Positions 5,563 to 6,598 of a stretch of 6,598 nt of DNA are shown one piece after another. The position numbers were made by a program, and so were the translations under genes. The stretch is from Flavobacteriaceae bacterium (GTDB taxonomy: Bacteria; Bacteroidota; Bacteroidia; Flavobacteriales; Flavobacteriaceae). The stretch is from contig WFMU01000492.1 of the NCBI GenBank assembly GCA_015488935.1, positions 1 to 6,598 on the forward strand, given 5' to 3'. The notes beneath the pieces were generated by a model. The model was not told the origin of the DNA. It saw only the letters and a program-made list of their open reading frames with translations, and searched no databases. Numbering within the stretch: the stretch's first letter is position 1; each line of letters starts with the position of its first letter.

Positions 5563-6561
5563 ATGAAGTATAAAATTCCTATAAGTGTTTTAATATTTAG
5601 TATCACTTTTTCGTGTAAAACAAAAGAAAAACAACAAAATATAGCACCCAATGTTTTTGGAATAAAACCTATAGAATATGTAAAAATTTTAAAGAAAGGA
5701 ATTGATGTAGATTGGGCAAAAACAAAACAAGGAATAGCAAATTATAATAAACAAGCAACAATCGATTTTAAAAAAAGAGGTTTTTCACATGTTAGAATTC
5801 GAATAAAAGAAAATGCTACAGAACAACTGTTAAATCATATAGATAAAATAATTAAAGATTGTTTACACGAAGATTTAATACCAATAATTGCATATCAAGG
5901 AAATGATTTTAAAAAAAATCCGAATACAGAAAATTTAGAAAAGGTAGTAGATTGGTGGAAAATCGTTGCCGAGAGATTTAAAGAAGTGTCTCCAAAAGTA
6001 TCCTTTGATATACTTATTGAAGTAACCAAAAAACTAAATAAAGAACCAGAAAAATTGAACAATTTATACGAAAGAGTAGTTGCCGAAATTAGGAAAACAA
6101 ATCCAAAAAGAATATTATTTATTTCACCAAGAGTACGTTCTAGTCCAGAATATTTATCCGATTTAAAAATACCAACAAAACACCATAATTATGTAATGGC
6201 AGAATGGCATTTTTATGCAGCAGGACCATCTAAAACAAATACAAAAAAGCTTTGGACCATAGGAACCGAAGCAGAAAAAAACAATATTCGTAAAAAAATA
6301 AAGACCGCAATAAATTGGCAGCGCAAAACAGGAATTTATACTTGGGTTGGAGCATGGATGCCAAGTAATTATAACGATGGTGATGATTATTCTATAGACG
6401 AACAAGTAGCCTTTGCCAATTTTGTTAGTTGTGTATTAGCAGAATATAAAATACCATTTGCTATAAATTCGGATACAAAATATTACAACAGAGAAACAAA
6501 TAGCTGGAATAAAATAAGAAAACCAGTATTAAATGCAATACTTTTTCCAAGATGTAGGTAA
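5563..6561 (+). CDS. Putative lipoprotein with a degenerate glycoside hydrolase family 5 (cellulase-like) domain
   Basis: A complete 332-aa protein with a short lipoprotein-type signal: Lys-containing start, hydrophobic core at 5-17, then Cys18 (ITFSC|K), so it is probably membrane-anchored. The lipobox is loose and no acidic surface-export signal follows the Cys. The rest resembles a GH5 TIM barrel: GFSHVRIRI (73-81) with the conserved strand-1 Arg78, WWKIVAERFKE (131-141), FDILIEV (148-154) at the acid/base position with Glu153, YERVVAEIRKTNPKRILFIS (169-188), WHFY (215-218) with the strand-6 His/Tyr, and WVGAWMPSNYNDG (261-273) at strand 7. The family normally has NEP at the acid/base site and a Glu nucleophile in GE(F/W); here they read IEV and GAW (Ala264). 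It may therefore be a non-hydrolytic carbohydrate-binding relative or an enzyme with altered chemistry. It starts 58 nt after secA, with no obvious promoter of its own. Confidence 0.82.
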   Translation: MKYKIPISVLIFSITFSCKTKEKQQNIAPNVFGIKPIEYVKILKKGIDVDWAKTKQGIANYNKQATIDFKKRGFSHVRIRIKENATEQLLNHIDKIIKDCLHEDLIPIIAYQGNDFKKNPNTENLEKVVDWWKIVAERFKEVSPKVSFDILIEVTKKLNKEPEKLNNLYERVVAEIRKTNPKRILFISPRVRSSPEYLSDLKIPTKHHNYVMAEWHFYAAGPSKTNTKKLWTIGTEAEKNNIRKKIKTAINWQRKTGIYTWVGAWMPSNYNDGDDYSIDEQVAFANFVSCVLAEYKIPFAINSDTKYYNRETNSWNKIRKPVLNAILFPRCR

Positions 6562-6598
6562 CAAAAAAGAAAATAAGTATAACAGAAACAATAATAAC

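Noticed and set aside
6163..6405. An 80-codon - strand open frame inside the GH5-like gene
   Set aside because: It is opposite conserved barrel strands of a well-supported gene and has the hydrophobic, Cys/Ile-rich composition expected of a reverse shadow.
5563..6561. Calling the last gene a pseudogene because active-site residues are missing
   Set aside because: The frame is intact, full length, has a signal sequence and preserves other core residues, which fits a diverged family better than recent decay.

Overview
The window is strongly AT-rich chromosomal DNA that looks like the Flavobacteriaceae (phylum Bacteroidota). Three lines of evidence agree. The SecA is very long (1112 aa) with the insertions expected in Bacteroidota. 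Promoters upstream of two genes match the Bacteroidota sigma-A consensus (TTTG or TTG, then TAnnTTTG) rather than -35/-10 boxes. Start codons generally lack a usable Shine-Dalgarno sequence. All recognised genes are on the + strand. I see no mobile element, CRISPR array, tRNA or rRNA.

Layout. (1) 1-546 is the 3' part of a class I SAM-dependent methyltransferase gene that begins before the window. (2) 555-1091 is a RimJ/RimL-like GNAT acetyltransferase that appears to start at TTG. (3) 1063-1638 is a PduO-type ATP:cob(I)alamin adenosyltransferase whose start lies 29 nt inside the GNAT gene. These three form a tight, probably co-transcribed cluster. (4) 1639-1746 carries two copies of a TACTTTTGCAAAAA promoter element, followed by a very acidic 73-aa DUF2795-type protein (1747-1968) and an intrinsic terminator (1983-2009). 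(5) 2010-2165 holds the secA promoter and a repeat- and hairpin-rich leader, followed by secA (2166-5504). (6) A hairpin in 5513-5549 separates secA from a putative lipoprotein with a glycoside hydrolase family 5 (cellulase-like) fold (5563-6561). The last 37 bases hold nothing I recognise.

Functionally this is mostly housekeeping: the ATPase motor of the Sec translocon, cobalamin cofactor activation, and two small-molecule or protein-modifying transferases. I see no new multi-gene system. The points most worth a second look are: the SecA C-terminus, where the usual zinc-binding SecB-interaction tail is replaced by an unrelated-looking cysteine-free segment; the GH5-like protein, which seems to lack the catalytic nucleophile and other signature residues; the organised secA leader; the duplicated promoter element; and the acidic DUF2795-type protein beside secA.
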